A stretch of 64,000 nucleotides of DNA from the NCBI RefSeq assembly GCF_036324505.1, contig NC_086358.1, positions 319,474 to 383,473 of the forward strand, read 5' to 3'. The position numbers and the translations under genes are program-made. Position 1 is the stretch's first letter; each line of letters starts with the position of its first letter. The notes beneath the pieces are model-generated. The model did not search any database, was not told the DNA's origin, and saw only the letters and a program-made list of their open reading frames with translations. The DNA is from Eleginops maclovinus (taxonomy: Eukaryota; Chordata; Actinopteri; Perciformes; Eleginopidae). Shown here one piece after another: positions 12,601 to 32,757 of the stretch.

Positions 12601-14483
12601 CTACCTGTGTACAGTTGACCTGTGTACAGTTTACCTGTGTACAGTTCTACCTGTGTACAGTTTACCTGTGTACAGTTCTACCTGTTCTACAGTTCTACCT
12701 GTGTACAGTTCTACCTGTGTACAGTTTACCTGTGTACAGCTTACCTGTGTACAGTTTACCTGTGTACAGTTCTACCTGTGTATAGTTCTACCTGTGTACA
12801 GTTTACCTGTGTACAGCTTACCTGTGTACAGTTTACCTGTGTATAGTTGTACCTGTGTACAGTTCTACCTTTTCTACAGTTCTACCTGTGTACAGCTTAC
12901 CTGTGTACAGTCTACTGTTCTACAGTTTTCCTGTGTACAGCTTACCTGTGTACAGTTCTACCTGTGTACAGTTCTACCTTGTGTACAGTTTACTGTGTAC
13001 GTAGGGGCGTCATTTTACCTGTGTAAGTTTACCTGTTACAGCTTAACTGTGTACAGTCTTACCTGTGTCAGTCTACCTGTTGAACAGTTTACCTGTGTAC
13101 AGTTCTCTGTGTACAGCTTCCTGTGTACAGTTTACCTGTGTACAGTTAACCGTGTCTACAGTTTCTACCTGTGTACAGTTTACCTGGGTACAGTCACTAC
13201 CTGTCTACAGTATACCTGTGTACAGTTCTACCTGTGTACAGTTTACCTGTGTACAGTGTTACCTGTGTACAGTTTACCTGTCGTACAGTGTTACCTGTTA
13301 CAGTTTACCTGTGTACAGTTTACCTGTGTACAGTTCTACCTGTGTACAGTTCTACCTGTGTACAGTTCTACCTGTGTACAGTTTACCTGTGTACAGTGTT
13401 ACCTGTGTACAGTTTACCTGTGTACAGTTCTACCTGTGTACAGTTTACCTGTGTACAGTTTACCTGTGTACAGTGTCTACCTGTGTACAGTTTACCTGTG
13501 TACAGTTTACCTGTGTACAGTGTTACCTGTGTACAGTTTACCTGTGTACAGTCAGTTTCAGGGGTTTGAAGGTGAGAAGAAGCCATTACATGTTGACCAA
13601 ATTCTGGCACAGTTCTAAATTGGTTTGACTCCTACTTAAAGGTCAGGAAAGACACACCTGAATGGCCTGTAGGGTTCCTCAAGGCTCCGTCCTGGGGCCT
13701 CTCATCGTCCACATGCTGCTTCTGGCTCAGATAATGAACAGCTACAACAGCTCTGCAGACGACACACACATTAACCGCTCCCCCAGGAGACGAAGCTCCA
13801 GTTAAAGCACTGACTGAAGTAATCAATGCCTGGATGAGTCAGAACGTTTTCCAATCAACCAAAAACTGAGGTCCTTGTTTTTGAAGCCAAGGAGGAACGA
13901 ATAGGAGTCAGCGCTGAGCTCCAGTCCAGAACTCCAGGTGTAGTCCTGGACTCTGACTCGTTGTACACCTGTATTATTTTATACTACATGGTTTTGTGTG
14001 TGCAGGTGAGACTCTGGAGGAGACTCTGATCAGGGAAGTGGCGGAGGAGGTGGGTCTGGAAGTCCAGAGTTTCTCTTTCAGCTCCTCTCAGCACTGGCCA
14101 TTTCCTCAGAGCTCCTTCATGATGGCCTGCCACGCCTCCGTTAGCCCCGCCCACTCTCAGGTGAGTCTCTGTTAGCCCCGCCCATTCTCAGGTGATTCGT
14201 TAGCCCCGCCCACACCCTTACTACTTACATTTAAAATAACAAACAAGATGATTTATTCAAATATATTTATGATTTAAGTTGTTTCCTTGTTTCCCAGCTG
14301 TGTGTGGACCACTCTGAGCTGGAGGACGCTCGCTGGTTCTCCCAGCAGGAGGTCCTCGCCGCCCTGCAGAGCCCCCCCTCTCACAGAGGAGACCCCCCCG
14401 CCCTCTGGCTCCCCCCAAAACATGCTGTCGCCCATCGCCTCATCACAGAGTGGACTCAGGAGACCGGGGGTGTGGTGGAATAG
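9643..14483 (+). CDS. nudt13: nudt13, mitochondrial Nudix hydrolase 13
   Basis: NAD(P)H-diphosphatase-like Nudix enzyme; the family member is reported as mitochondrial. Eight coding exons join in phase: 9643-9710, 9838-9980, 10085-10192, 10276-10382, 10465-10590, 10677-10788, 14006-14160, 14298-14483 (stop TAG). The product is 334 residues, against about 352 in human. The N terminus (MLRVLQTARLSTR...) is basic and lacks acids, as expected of a mitochondrial presequence. A degenerate zinc-ribbon region (RWHQTSGFCSATGQP) precedes the Nudix domain. The Nudix box G-x5-E-x7-REVAEEVGL is complete at about residues 217-239 and is split between exons 6 and 7 by a 3.2-kb repeat-filled intron. The exon 1 donor is weak (AG|GTTCTG), so that junction is the least certain. 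Confidence 0.93.
10790..13556. repeat. 2.8-kb minisatellite filling nudt13 intron 6
   Basis: About 175 short units of 12-16 bases, mainly tacctgtgtacagtt(c) and tacctgttctacagt, start directly at the exon 6 donor (GATATGG|GTCAGTTCTACC). The right part (12970-13280) is more diverged. Few stop codons occur in any frame, so frames of up to 500 codons arise by chance; they encode only low-complexity repeats of YLCTV, LPVYS and TCVQF and are not genes. Confidence 0.95.
13560..13975 (+). mobile_element. LINE reverse-transcriptase fragment (L2/Rex1-like)
   Basis: Plus-strand pieces in shifted frames resemble fish non-LTR reverse transcriptase: a CRVPQGSVLGPL-like stretch near 13665-13705, then an ADD-like block (SADDTH) near 13752-13775, then INAWMSQN near 13830. 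Several frameshifts and a deletion make it dead. It lies at the end of nudt13 intron 6. Confidence 0.7.
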
Positions 14484-16470
14484 TCAGTCTATCTTAGGAA
14501 GTTTCCTAACGGAGCGAAATGACCCGGAAGAAGCTCAGTGGCCGCCATGATAAGAGCTGTTGGAACTCTCTGTCTCATGTTCAAATCATACCCGTTTCTA
14601 ACCGCTAACTTTGTAACATTTTTAAACAAATCATGAACTCTGTCCCATGTCTCCTTTCCTCTCATCTAGAGTCGAGATGAGAGGAAAGGAGCTCTGAAGC
14701 TTCCTTTATAACCTCTGTGGTGTATTAGATCTGGAGATATATCAGGGCAGATACTCCCTGAGGTCAGAGGAAGGTTGGGTGGAAGAAGAGTGAAAAACAA
14801 CATCTGAAATACGTTAAAGATGCCCTAGGTCACCGAGTGGGGCATACAGAGTTATCGCCTGTGTGGTGTATTGGGTCTGATACAGTTGTTTACTCCCTGA
14901 GGTCATAGAGAGTGCAGAGAGGGATGTGGTACAACAGGAGGTTGTAGAACAAACCTCTGGACTACGTCAGAAGACCTACAGGGATGAGTAAGACAAAGAC
15001 TAACGTATAGCTCACCTTATTTGGGTCCACATCCTCGTAGAACATCCAGTTTGACACACCCCCACATTTGTCCTATAAAGTGTATGCACAAAGACTGTTC
15101 GGGGGACTTCCACAATGGGCTCTGGGAACCCTACATCGCCCGTGTTGGTGTCTGATACTATGCTGTTGTAATAAACCTTATTATATACAAGCTGGTGTCT
15201 CCGGAGACTTCTTCATCATCTTCACAAACATCGCTACAAGATATACTTCACCTCCTTTAGGAAACACTGGACCTTCCTTTAGGAGAGGAAAGGAGAACAT
15301 GCTGTCCCACAATGCCTTGCAGCAGCAATTACCGTGACGCAGCATCCGGCCGCTCACGGAAACAGAACACACCGTGAGAAATGCGTTCGGCGAAAGTTAC
15401 GGTGCTGATGAAGCAGTTTCAAACTTATACCGTAACTTTCCAAAGAGCTTGGTTCTGAACGTTCAGCTCTGGATTCATCAAAAGGAGAAATATGAACGGT
15501 ACTTTTACTGAAAGGATCCAATAGAGTCTCAGAGTCTCTGAGCTGTGTGGGGTTTCTGAAGCCTTTACTACATGTTGAACTGTGATATCCAAAGTGATAG
15601 CTGAAGGCATCACTAGTTTATTATAACTGTGGCGTCAAACAACTGTGAGCATAGGACCAGATCTGTGGAGGAACTCCAGGCCTGAAGGGGGCAGAGAGAG
15701 CTCACCCAGACACCCAACAGACAGGATGCAACCCATGTTCCTGGAGGGACCGATTTCACCTGCGCACCTCTAATCAAGCATGAGTATAAAATGTTTGGAG
15801 TTAGCTCGGTGAGCCCTCTTTGCTCGGTCTCCTCAGCCTACTGACAGCTCATGTTCAACCACAGACGCAACTGGTATGGACTTCAAATATTTAGTTTGAA
15901 AGAATCATTTGTTTGCTGTTTTCTGTTTGAGTTTGATCTGTTTTGAATTTAAATGAGATGTTTAGTTTAATGATCATGATTGATGCATACTTTTGTTTCT
16001 TAAAGGTTATCAACCTATTCTTCCTCTGGAATTTCTCTTTGTGCCATCAATCTGAAAGAAAACAAATCACCAGAACGGAACAGAGTTGTCCCCTTGCATT
16101 ATTTGTGTTGAACAAGCCGTTTTCAAGTTTGGGCAGAGCTGAATCTGAATCTTAACATCTGGATAACTTGACAATAACACATTTGTATTTATTATAAATA
16201 TGTCATATAATCATACCTATTGGATTCATGTGGGTTAATATGGAACTGGGGGAGGTGGGGGGGCTTTTTAATGCAGGGTATCTGTCTCTCTGCTGTCCTG
16301 GTTCATAAAGCAGAAACAGCACCATCAGAGCACGGTGCAGAGGGGAGGCTCTCTAGCTTTAGAGGAGCTGTAGTTCCCCACAGCACGTTTCACACAGAGG
16401 TCAGGAACAAAGGATGGATAAACCATAGGAGCAGATTTATGGACGATTCGACCGTACCCCAGATCCTGAC
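14484..16470. other. intergenic region downstream of nudt13
   Basis: No gene recognised. It contains a perfect 17-bp inverted repeat (14651-14667 and 14675-14691, 7-base spacer), a probable LTR, a second hairpin near 15393-15440 (aaagttacggt and accgtaacttt) and a TATA-like box (gagtataaaatg, 15781) without an obvious transcript. Confidence 0.5.
14700..15250 (+). mobile_element. probable solitary retroviral-type LTR
   Basis: Two diverged direct repeats (ctgtggtgtattagatctgg ... actccctgaggtca at about 14715-14765, and again at 14860-14905) look like U3 enhancer repeats. Downstream come a TATA-like box (cctataaagtg, 15072) and a polyadenylation signal (aataaacc, 15170) followed by a short R/U5-like stretch. 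No gag, pol or env sequence lies beside it, and the exact TG...CA ends were not found, so this is a tentative call. Confidence 0.4.
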
Positions 16471-16475
16471 CCTCT

Positions 16476-19168
16476 GGGCCCAGTTTTACAAAGTGTAATC
16501 AAATTGATCCAGATTTGGAAATCCCATGTTTTGCTATCCAGGATCACCTGATCCATCTTACTTTTATGGCAGTTTTTTAAAGGAACATTGGATTGGATCA
16601 CTGTGATCCAAATACCAAATTTCAAGATTACCAAATCCTGTTTACCAGAGCCTTCAAAGGAACCAACAGTGTAGCCTACTGGCTGAGCAAAGAACAACAG
16701 GTAGGCAAAATACCGGAGGCCACAAATAGCCAGTTTGTTTTAATTTTAGGAAACAGAAACTGTAATAAACCGAAACATTTTACAGTCCTTGTTTTTTTCT
16801 AGTGTTAAATAACACAACACAATATACTACCCAATAGTCAAAAACCATTCACAGCACAGATACCAGCTCTTTCCATTTCTTCCTTTAGGAGTTGTTTCTC
16901 CATATGCACTTTTGTCTTCTGCAGTTGGGTAAGCAAGATGTGTTCTTTACCCAGTTGAATTTGTACTTCTGCTCTTTCAGTTTCCCGTTGCAGACGCAAC
17001 TCATAGCTGTCACCATCCTTGTTTGTAGCTGAGGAACATTTGCGTTTTCTTGAAGGAAGGTCTTGGACTTACTTCCACTGGGGATCTATCTTCCTCCTCA
17101 GTAACTGGAGTCAGGTCCAGCACAAACATTTCCTCTGCAGGAGAGTTTTGCTCGCATTCTTCTGAAGTCATAGTCTCTGTAATTGTGGGCTCTCCATCTG
17201 CTTCTATGCCTTCAATGCCATGCAGAACCTCTGCTTTTTCTCCTCCTATTACATCAAGGATCATATCAGTGAATCCCCCCCTCTTATATGGCTTGTTACC
17301 TGTTTGGTTTGGTTTTTTACCATGGCCCTAAGGTTCTTCCATCACAGCATTACTTGTTTTATGGTCCTCTTCTGGCCAGACCCAGTGGCATTGACATGAT
17401 TGGTAATGTCCTCCCAAATGTTCTCTTTTCCTTTCTTGGTTACTTCTCCACCCTTTGCAGAGCTGAAACCTCCTACTATCGATGCAAAATTGCCCCGAAC
17501 ACCCTACAGTATTGCACAAGTTTCTGCCACAGTGAAAGGCCCTTTTGAGTCCATGGTTCCAACTCTTTGGTGTAGCCAACACTGACCTTATAAGCCTTGA
17601 GCATGATTCTTTGGCTTGTGCTCAATTAGGCTTACACCACTCAGCTTGTTGCTGGTTAATGGGTGAGACCATTTAAACACATCATGTCTTTGCACCCATT
17701 TCTCCTAGCATACAGAGGCATCCACATCGCGGGTGTTGTTCATCGTTACCATGACAGGTTGTATGCTGAGCGTGCCAAACCACTTCAGCAATACACATCA
17801 GAACTGTATTTTTGGGTCAACACTCCAACGCCAAACCCAAAGGAGTCATGCTTTATCCGTGGAGGAACAGTGTTTAATCGCTCTGCACTTTTACCCATGT
17901 GGGACTTTCCACTAAGTAATTGGTGACAATTTGGTGAGTGAGAAAATCAACTGTGAGTAATGTGGTGAAGGCTGTGTCAGTAGCACTGGACAGCCTGATC
18001 ATGAATTTGTTTCCTTTCCTCAGGATGACCAGACAGCTCAGACTAAGCACAGGTTTTTTCAAATGGGGAACATACCTAGCACAATTGGTGCTATTGATTG
18101 CACTCATGTCCATATCCAAGCACCTTGTGAAAGGGAGTGGGAGTATGTCAAACGAAAGGGGAGGCACAGCATCAACATCCAACTTGTGGGCAATGCTGAC
18201 CTCATAATCACAAACTGAAATGGCCAGGTTCTGTTCATGATGCACGCATTCTAAGAGAGAGTGCACTATACAGAGTTTCAATCCCACTGACCAAATGGCA
18301 TACTATTGGGAGACAGCGCATATCCACTCCTACCATGGCTAATGCAAACACACCTGAGCAGGCACGCTTCAACTCCTCACATTGCAGAAGATGTGCCATT
18401 GAACGCCTAAATGGAGTCCTGAAGAGACGGCTTGCGTGTCTAAACTACTTGCAAGTACAACCCAGGGAGGCATGCAACATAATCCTTGCCTGCATTGTTT
18501 CACATAACATTGCCACCGGGCGTAATGTCCCTCTTCATGAACTTTGAAGGACCCGAGCCTGATGTAGAACCAGAACAGCCGCCAAGGTTCTGACCAAATG
18601 AAGGACACACTGGACATGCTATTAGAGAAGCAATTGTGAGAAATTACCTTTAGTCTACTGAATGACTGCGTATATTTTTGTGTTGTCATTGCCACACTGT
18701 GGAATCACAGAGCTGTGAGCGACAGTGACATTTCTTTGACAGCTGAGATTATTTTATTTGTTTACCATCTCATTAGATGGGACATGCTTCATATCCATGG
18801 TCACTGTCTTGATCAATGATTTGTATTCATACAAAATATGAAGAAATGTACACATCAGTAATCATTGATTTTTTGATCATTCACTTAAAAAAAACCTCTG
18901 ATTTTGTTTGGTTCGAAAAACCACAACTGAATCCACCCTTCTGATGGGATCAGGATAATCCGGTTTTTTTGGATCAAATCGATCCCAAACCGAGTTCAAC
19001 GTTTAAAAAAACCCAAAGGGCAGGTTTGATCCAGATCAAATGTAAGATCGGATCACATGATCTGATCTTATCTGGAATCCCTCTTTTGCCTTTGAAAAAC
19101 CCATTTCCAAGATTTGATCCAATCCATGATCCGAAATCCCACTGGATTATTTTTGACAAACTGGGCCC
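16476..19168 (+). mobile_element. PIF/Harbinger DNA transposon, inactivated
   Basis: Terminal inverted repeats GGGCCCAGTTTTACAAA (16476) and the complement ending ACAAACTGGGCCC (19168). A HARBI1-like DDE transposase lies on the plus strand from about 17660 to 18560 in broken frames: GAIDCTHVHIQAP holds the first D, LLGDSAYPLLPW the second D, and ERLNGVLKRR the E. A minus-strand partner frame near 17582-17010 fits the second, Myb/SANT-like gene of such elements and is also broken. No clean 3-bp target duplication was found. Confidence 0.85.
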
Positions 19169-19246
19169 TGGAGTCTGAGCTCTGATCTGAGACGCGTTCA
19201 CTGACATCCTGTAAACTCTGGTTCCCTGCAGAGCTGCTGACTGAGG

Positions 19247-19573
19247 AACATCTGGGGAAACATCTGGGGAAACATCTGAGGAAACATCTGAGGAAACATC
19301 TGAGGAACATCTGAGGAAACATCTGAGGAAACATCTGAGGAACATCTGAGGAACATCTGAGGAAACATCTGAGGAAACATCTGAGGAACATCTGAGGAAA
19401 CATCTGAGGAACATCTGAGGAACATCTGAGGAACATCTGAGGAACATCTGAGGAAACATCTGAGGAAACATCTGAGAACATCTGAGGAAACATCTGAGGA
19501 ACATCTGAGGAAACATCTGAGGAAACATCTGAGGAAACATCTGAGGAAACATCTGAGGAACATCTGAGGAAAC
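19247..19573. repeat. 11-12 bp minisatellite
   Basis: About 28 copies of aggaaacatctg or aggaacatctg. Long minus-strand frames (QMFPQMF, SSDVSSDV) are by-products of this array. Confidence 0.95.
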
Positions 19574-19684
19574 GGCGTGATTCAATGTTTTTAATCTCCA
19601 CCACTGAATAAACAACAAAAACAAAAACACCCTAACCCTTTAAAACCGACCGGCAGATTCACCTTCAATGTTCACAAAGCTTTT

Positions 19685-19792
19685 CACCCTCTGTCTGAAA
19701 CCAGAGCCCAGTCAGCTCTGATTGGTTAACTGGCCGGCTCTGTTGTGATTGGTCAACTGCTTACAGATGTCCCGCCCCTTAGTGTAAAAACA
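19685..19792 (+). repeat. dispersed repeat with CCAAT-like and GC-like motifs, copy 1
   Basis: Contains accctctgtctgaaaccaga, ctctgattggtta, ctgttgtgattggtcaac and gatgtcccgccccttagt in this order. The same series occurs in inverted orientation at 43178-43290. Confidence 0.75.
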
Positions 19793-19830
19793 TGAGGAGA
19801 ACATGCAGGACTCTGCTCCAATAAAAAGAG

Positions 19831-19836
19831 TTTATT
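19831..19836 (-). terminator. noc3l polyadenylation signal
   Basis: AATAAA on the minus strand, 35 bases after the noc3l stop codon (19871-19873), which gives a very short 3' UTR. Confidence 0.7.
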
Positions 19837-19870
19837 CAGACGAACAGAAATAAAGCTGACGAAGAAACCA

Positions 19871-29041
<9,171 letters not shown>

Positions 29042-29979
29042 GGTGTCTGTGCGGCGGCTCTCTGCGCTGCTTCAGTCGGAAGATAGGTCTCTCTCTCCGG
29101 GTGTTTAGAGCAGAGGTTTTGCTTGATGCAGAACGCGTGTGCACGGAGGAGCAGGACCACAGGGACGACCCGGAAACAGTTAGAAACCTTTCCGGTCTGC
29201 TGCAGCGCTCCACAGTGGCGGGAGGCTGAACTGCGCACAACAGCGGGCTGAACAGCTGTTGTCTTTATTGATCGTCAGGATTAATATTAATATTGATCAT
29301 GTTTAATAAAATGTTTCCTGAAACAAATTATGTGTATTTTAAATGGTTGTTGAAAATTATTTTCAGAATGAAATAAAAAATGAAATAATCACAGAAGGAA
29401 AAAACATAAATAATAATAAGTACGAAATGTTTGATCTTTTAAAATGAAGCTTCAAATATAAATAAAAACTATGTATACATAAAAATATTTAAGTTATGAG
29501 TTATTGTGGATTATAAAATTGGTTCTTTGTTATGAATTTAAATATAAAAATGATGTATTTGATCAAGAAAACTATGGATATAGTAATAATATACTAATAA
29601 ATATAAATGATCTGAGACAGAACTAATACAAATAAAAGCATGTTACAACATTTAGATAATTACAAAGTATTTCACATTTTATTATTGTTCTGTTCTTGTG
29701 CCTTTTTGATTTCCAGTATGCAGGATTAAAGCTGCCATTATAATAAATAAATACATTTTCATTATTAAAAACATGTGCAGAGGAATAAATAAAATCTGTA
29801 AAATGTTTTCATTCATTTGATAAATCAATGATATTTGTTTGAAGTTAATTTCATATTTTATGATTTCCCTTTTTGTGTATTTATTATTGTATTCATCATC
29901 CTGGCAGCTCCGGAGCATCGACTCGTATTTTAAATGTTTTATAACAGAAACAATAAAACAGTAACAACACAGACACCAG
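29042..29979. other. spacer between tbc1d12 and noc3l
   Basis: The 200 bases next to noc3l (29042-29240) are GC-richer and probably hold its 5' UTR and promoter. The rest (29270-29980) is AT-rich with no gene seen. Confidence 0.5.
29880..29885 (-). terminator. candidate tbc1d12 polyadenylation signal
   Basis: AATAAA on the minus strand about 97 bases after the stop codon at 29982-29984. A second candidate lies at 29678-29683. Confidence 0.45.
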
Positions 29980-29981
29980 AA

Positions 29982-32440
29982 TCAGCTCCTCTCCGAGTCT
30001 CGGCCCGACGACAGAACCTGAGAGGAAACATATTTTAATAAAATGTATTTATTATAATTACTGTTTCTGTGGGTCAGGTGACTCACCTGAGTCCACTTCC
30101 TGTTCCCACTCAGAAGGGGCAGGGCTGCGATGCAGGAGAACAGCCTATCAGAGAGCAGCTCCTCCTCAGGGAGGCGGGACAGAAACTGAGCTGCAGGACG
30201 AGGACGGATTAAAGTGAAGTTATAAAATATGATCTGATGTGCAGGTGTATCAACAAGTCCTGTGAGTTGCAGCTGATTGGTCGCTGTGTGTGTGATGTCG
30301 CTCAGGCGAGCTGGAGTTGCAGCTGATTGGTCGCTGTGTGTGTGATGTCACTCAGTCGAGCTGGAGTTGCAGCTGATTGGTCGCTGTGTGTGTGATGTCA
30401 CTCAGTCGAGCTGGAGTTGCAGCCGATTGGTCGCTGTGTGTGTGATGTCACTCACCGATGCTGACGAGTTCCAGGTCCATCAGGACGTCCTGATGCAGCC
30501 GCAGGATTCCCAGCGCCGTCCTGAACAGGAAGTCCTCCCCATCCCGCAGGAAGACGTCCCACACTCTGCAGGCCACATCCAGGGGGAGGGGCTTCAGGTA
30601 CAGGGACAGGATCCTGGGGGGGGGCAGGTGAGCTACCTGTGATGATCTTCAGGTATTCACACTCCCTGTGCTTTCATCAGATCTCTGTACGCTAACAGTT
30701 TCCCTGTGTTTCCAGTCTTTGTGCTAAGCTAGTCTAACAGGTTGAGGTCAGAGACTCACCAGTCCAGGAGGTAGAGGTCGGGGGTCACACCTGAGGCCTG
30801 GAAGTGTAGAAACAGACGAGGAAGAGACTCCTGGAAGATCACCTGGAAGGCTCCGAAGTATCTGAGCATCTGCAGAGGGAGGGGCATATCTGTCCTCAGG
30901 CCAAATATACAGGATATACATTATAGATACTATAGATATGATATACATTATATACATTATATACATTATACATATTATATACATATATATATATTATATA
31001 TAATACAGCAGGTAAAATGAGTATTGAACACGTCAGCGTCTCTCTAATATATCTCTAAAGGTGCTCTTCATCAGATGTTCATCAGCTGTCAGTAACAACC
31101 CATGCAATCCACACATGCACAGAATCAAACCATAGCTGTCCATAGATTAAGTGATGTGTATTGAAATGGAATGACACAGGGGAAAAGTACTGAACACGCT
31201 TACTGACATGTATTTAATCCTTGGTACAAAAGCCTCTGTTGGTAATGACAGCTCCAAGACGCCTCCTGTATGGAGAAACCAGTCTCACGCTCAGGTGTGA
31301 TTTCGGTCCATTCTTCCAAACGGTCTTCAGGTCTTGGAGGTTCCGTGGGCCTCTTCTATGAACTCTGTAGTTCTTTCCATAGATGTTCTGTTGGACTCAA
31401 GATTGGCTGGTCCATTCTAGCAGCTTCATTTTCTTTCTCTGAAACCAGTTGAGTTTCCTTGGCTGTGTGTTTGGGGTCATTGTCTTGCTGAAATGTCCGC
31501 CCTCGTTTCATCTTCCTCATCCTGGTAGATGGCAGCACATTTTTACCAAGAATGTCTCTGTACATTTCTCCATTCATCCTTCCTTCAAGTATATGAAGTT
31601 TGCCAGTGCCGTTTGCTGAAGAACAGCCCCACACCCTGATGCTCCCCCCTCCAAACTTCCCTGTGTGGTGTTTCTGGGGGGATGTGCAGTGCCATCTGAC
31701 CTCCACACATGCTGTGTGTTATGGCATCCAAAGAGTTCCATTGTGGACTCACCTGAGCAGACGATATTCTCCCAGTATTTCACAGGCTTGTCTAAATGTT
31801 GAGCAGCAAACTTTAACCGAGCTTCAGCATGCTTCTTCTTCAGCGATGGAGTCTTGCGTGGTGAGCGTGCGTACAGGCCGCTGCGGCTGAGTGCAGTACT
31901 CATTGTTTTCTTTGAAACACTTGGACCTGCTGATTCCAGGTCTTTCTGACCCTGTTATAGGATGTATAGGGTGTATAGGATGCAGGGCCGGCCCTAGGCA
32001 TAGGCAGTACAGGCGAATGCTAAGGAAACTACGCTAACATTGCATACAGAGCCAATCATGGCCCGTCACCATAGGGTGTACAGGGTGGTGTATCGGGTGT
32101 ATAGGGTGGTGTATAGGGTACCGTGGGGTGGTCCCCCCTGCAGAACGCCAGCCTGCAGGGTCTGTTGATCAGGTTGGAGAAGCTGGTGAAGACCTGCAGC
32201 TCATCCATGTTCAGGAGCAGCACGGCCGCCATGGAGGACATGCCCTGCACCTGGGGGGGGGGGGGGGGGGGGGGGGGGGGGGCTCTTTAACATGGCTCCA
32301 CAACACACTCAGAACACTCAGTCAACAGACAGCAGACTCACGTATCCCACGTCAGGTCTGTAACAGGTGTATGCTCCCAGAATGCTTTGCAGCAGCTCGT
32401 GGTACGGTCCTCCCTTCAAAATAACAGCCTTGGGTCACTT

Positions 32441-32492
<52 letters not shown>

Positions 32493-32723
32493 AGACCTTC
32501 TGGAAGAGGCAGAGGGAGGGCAGGGTGGAGGAGACGTCTCGAGCGATGACGTCCAGAGGGTCTGTGGGGGGAATGTGAGCTTCAGGTGAGTCAGACACTG
32601 AGATATTAAATATTAAAGATGATGTACTCACCGTCAGAGAGGGTCCGCTCCCCTGCTCTGCTGAGGAAGATCTCATACAGGTCTGAGGAGGAACACGGGG
32701 GGGTTAATGTGACAGCAGACTGT

Positions 32724-32757
<34 letters not shown>

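Noticed and set aside
10428..13628. Very long plus-strand reading frames (187-500 codons)
   Set aside because: They are produced by a short-unit minisatellite in nudt13 intron 6. All three frames are open, and the products are only repeats of YLCTV, LPVYS and TCVQF.
15781..15830. TATA-like box at 15783 as a promoter of an unknown gene
   Set aside because: No supporting reading frame or splice pattern downstream; the region is probably transposon debris.
19068..19604. Frames with QMFPQMF and SSDVSSDV repeats
   Set aside because: By-products of the 11-12 bp aggaacatctg minisatellite.
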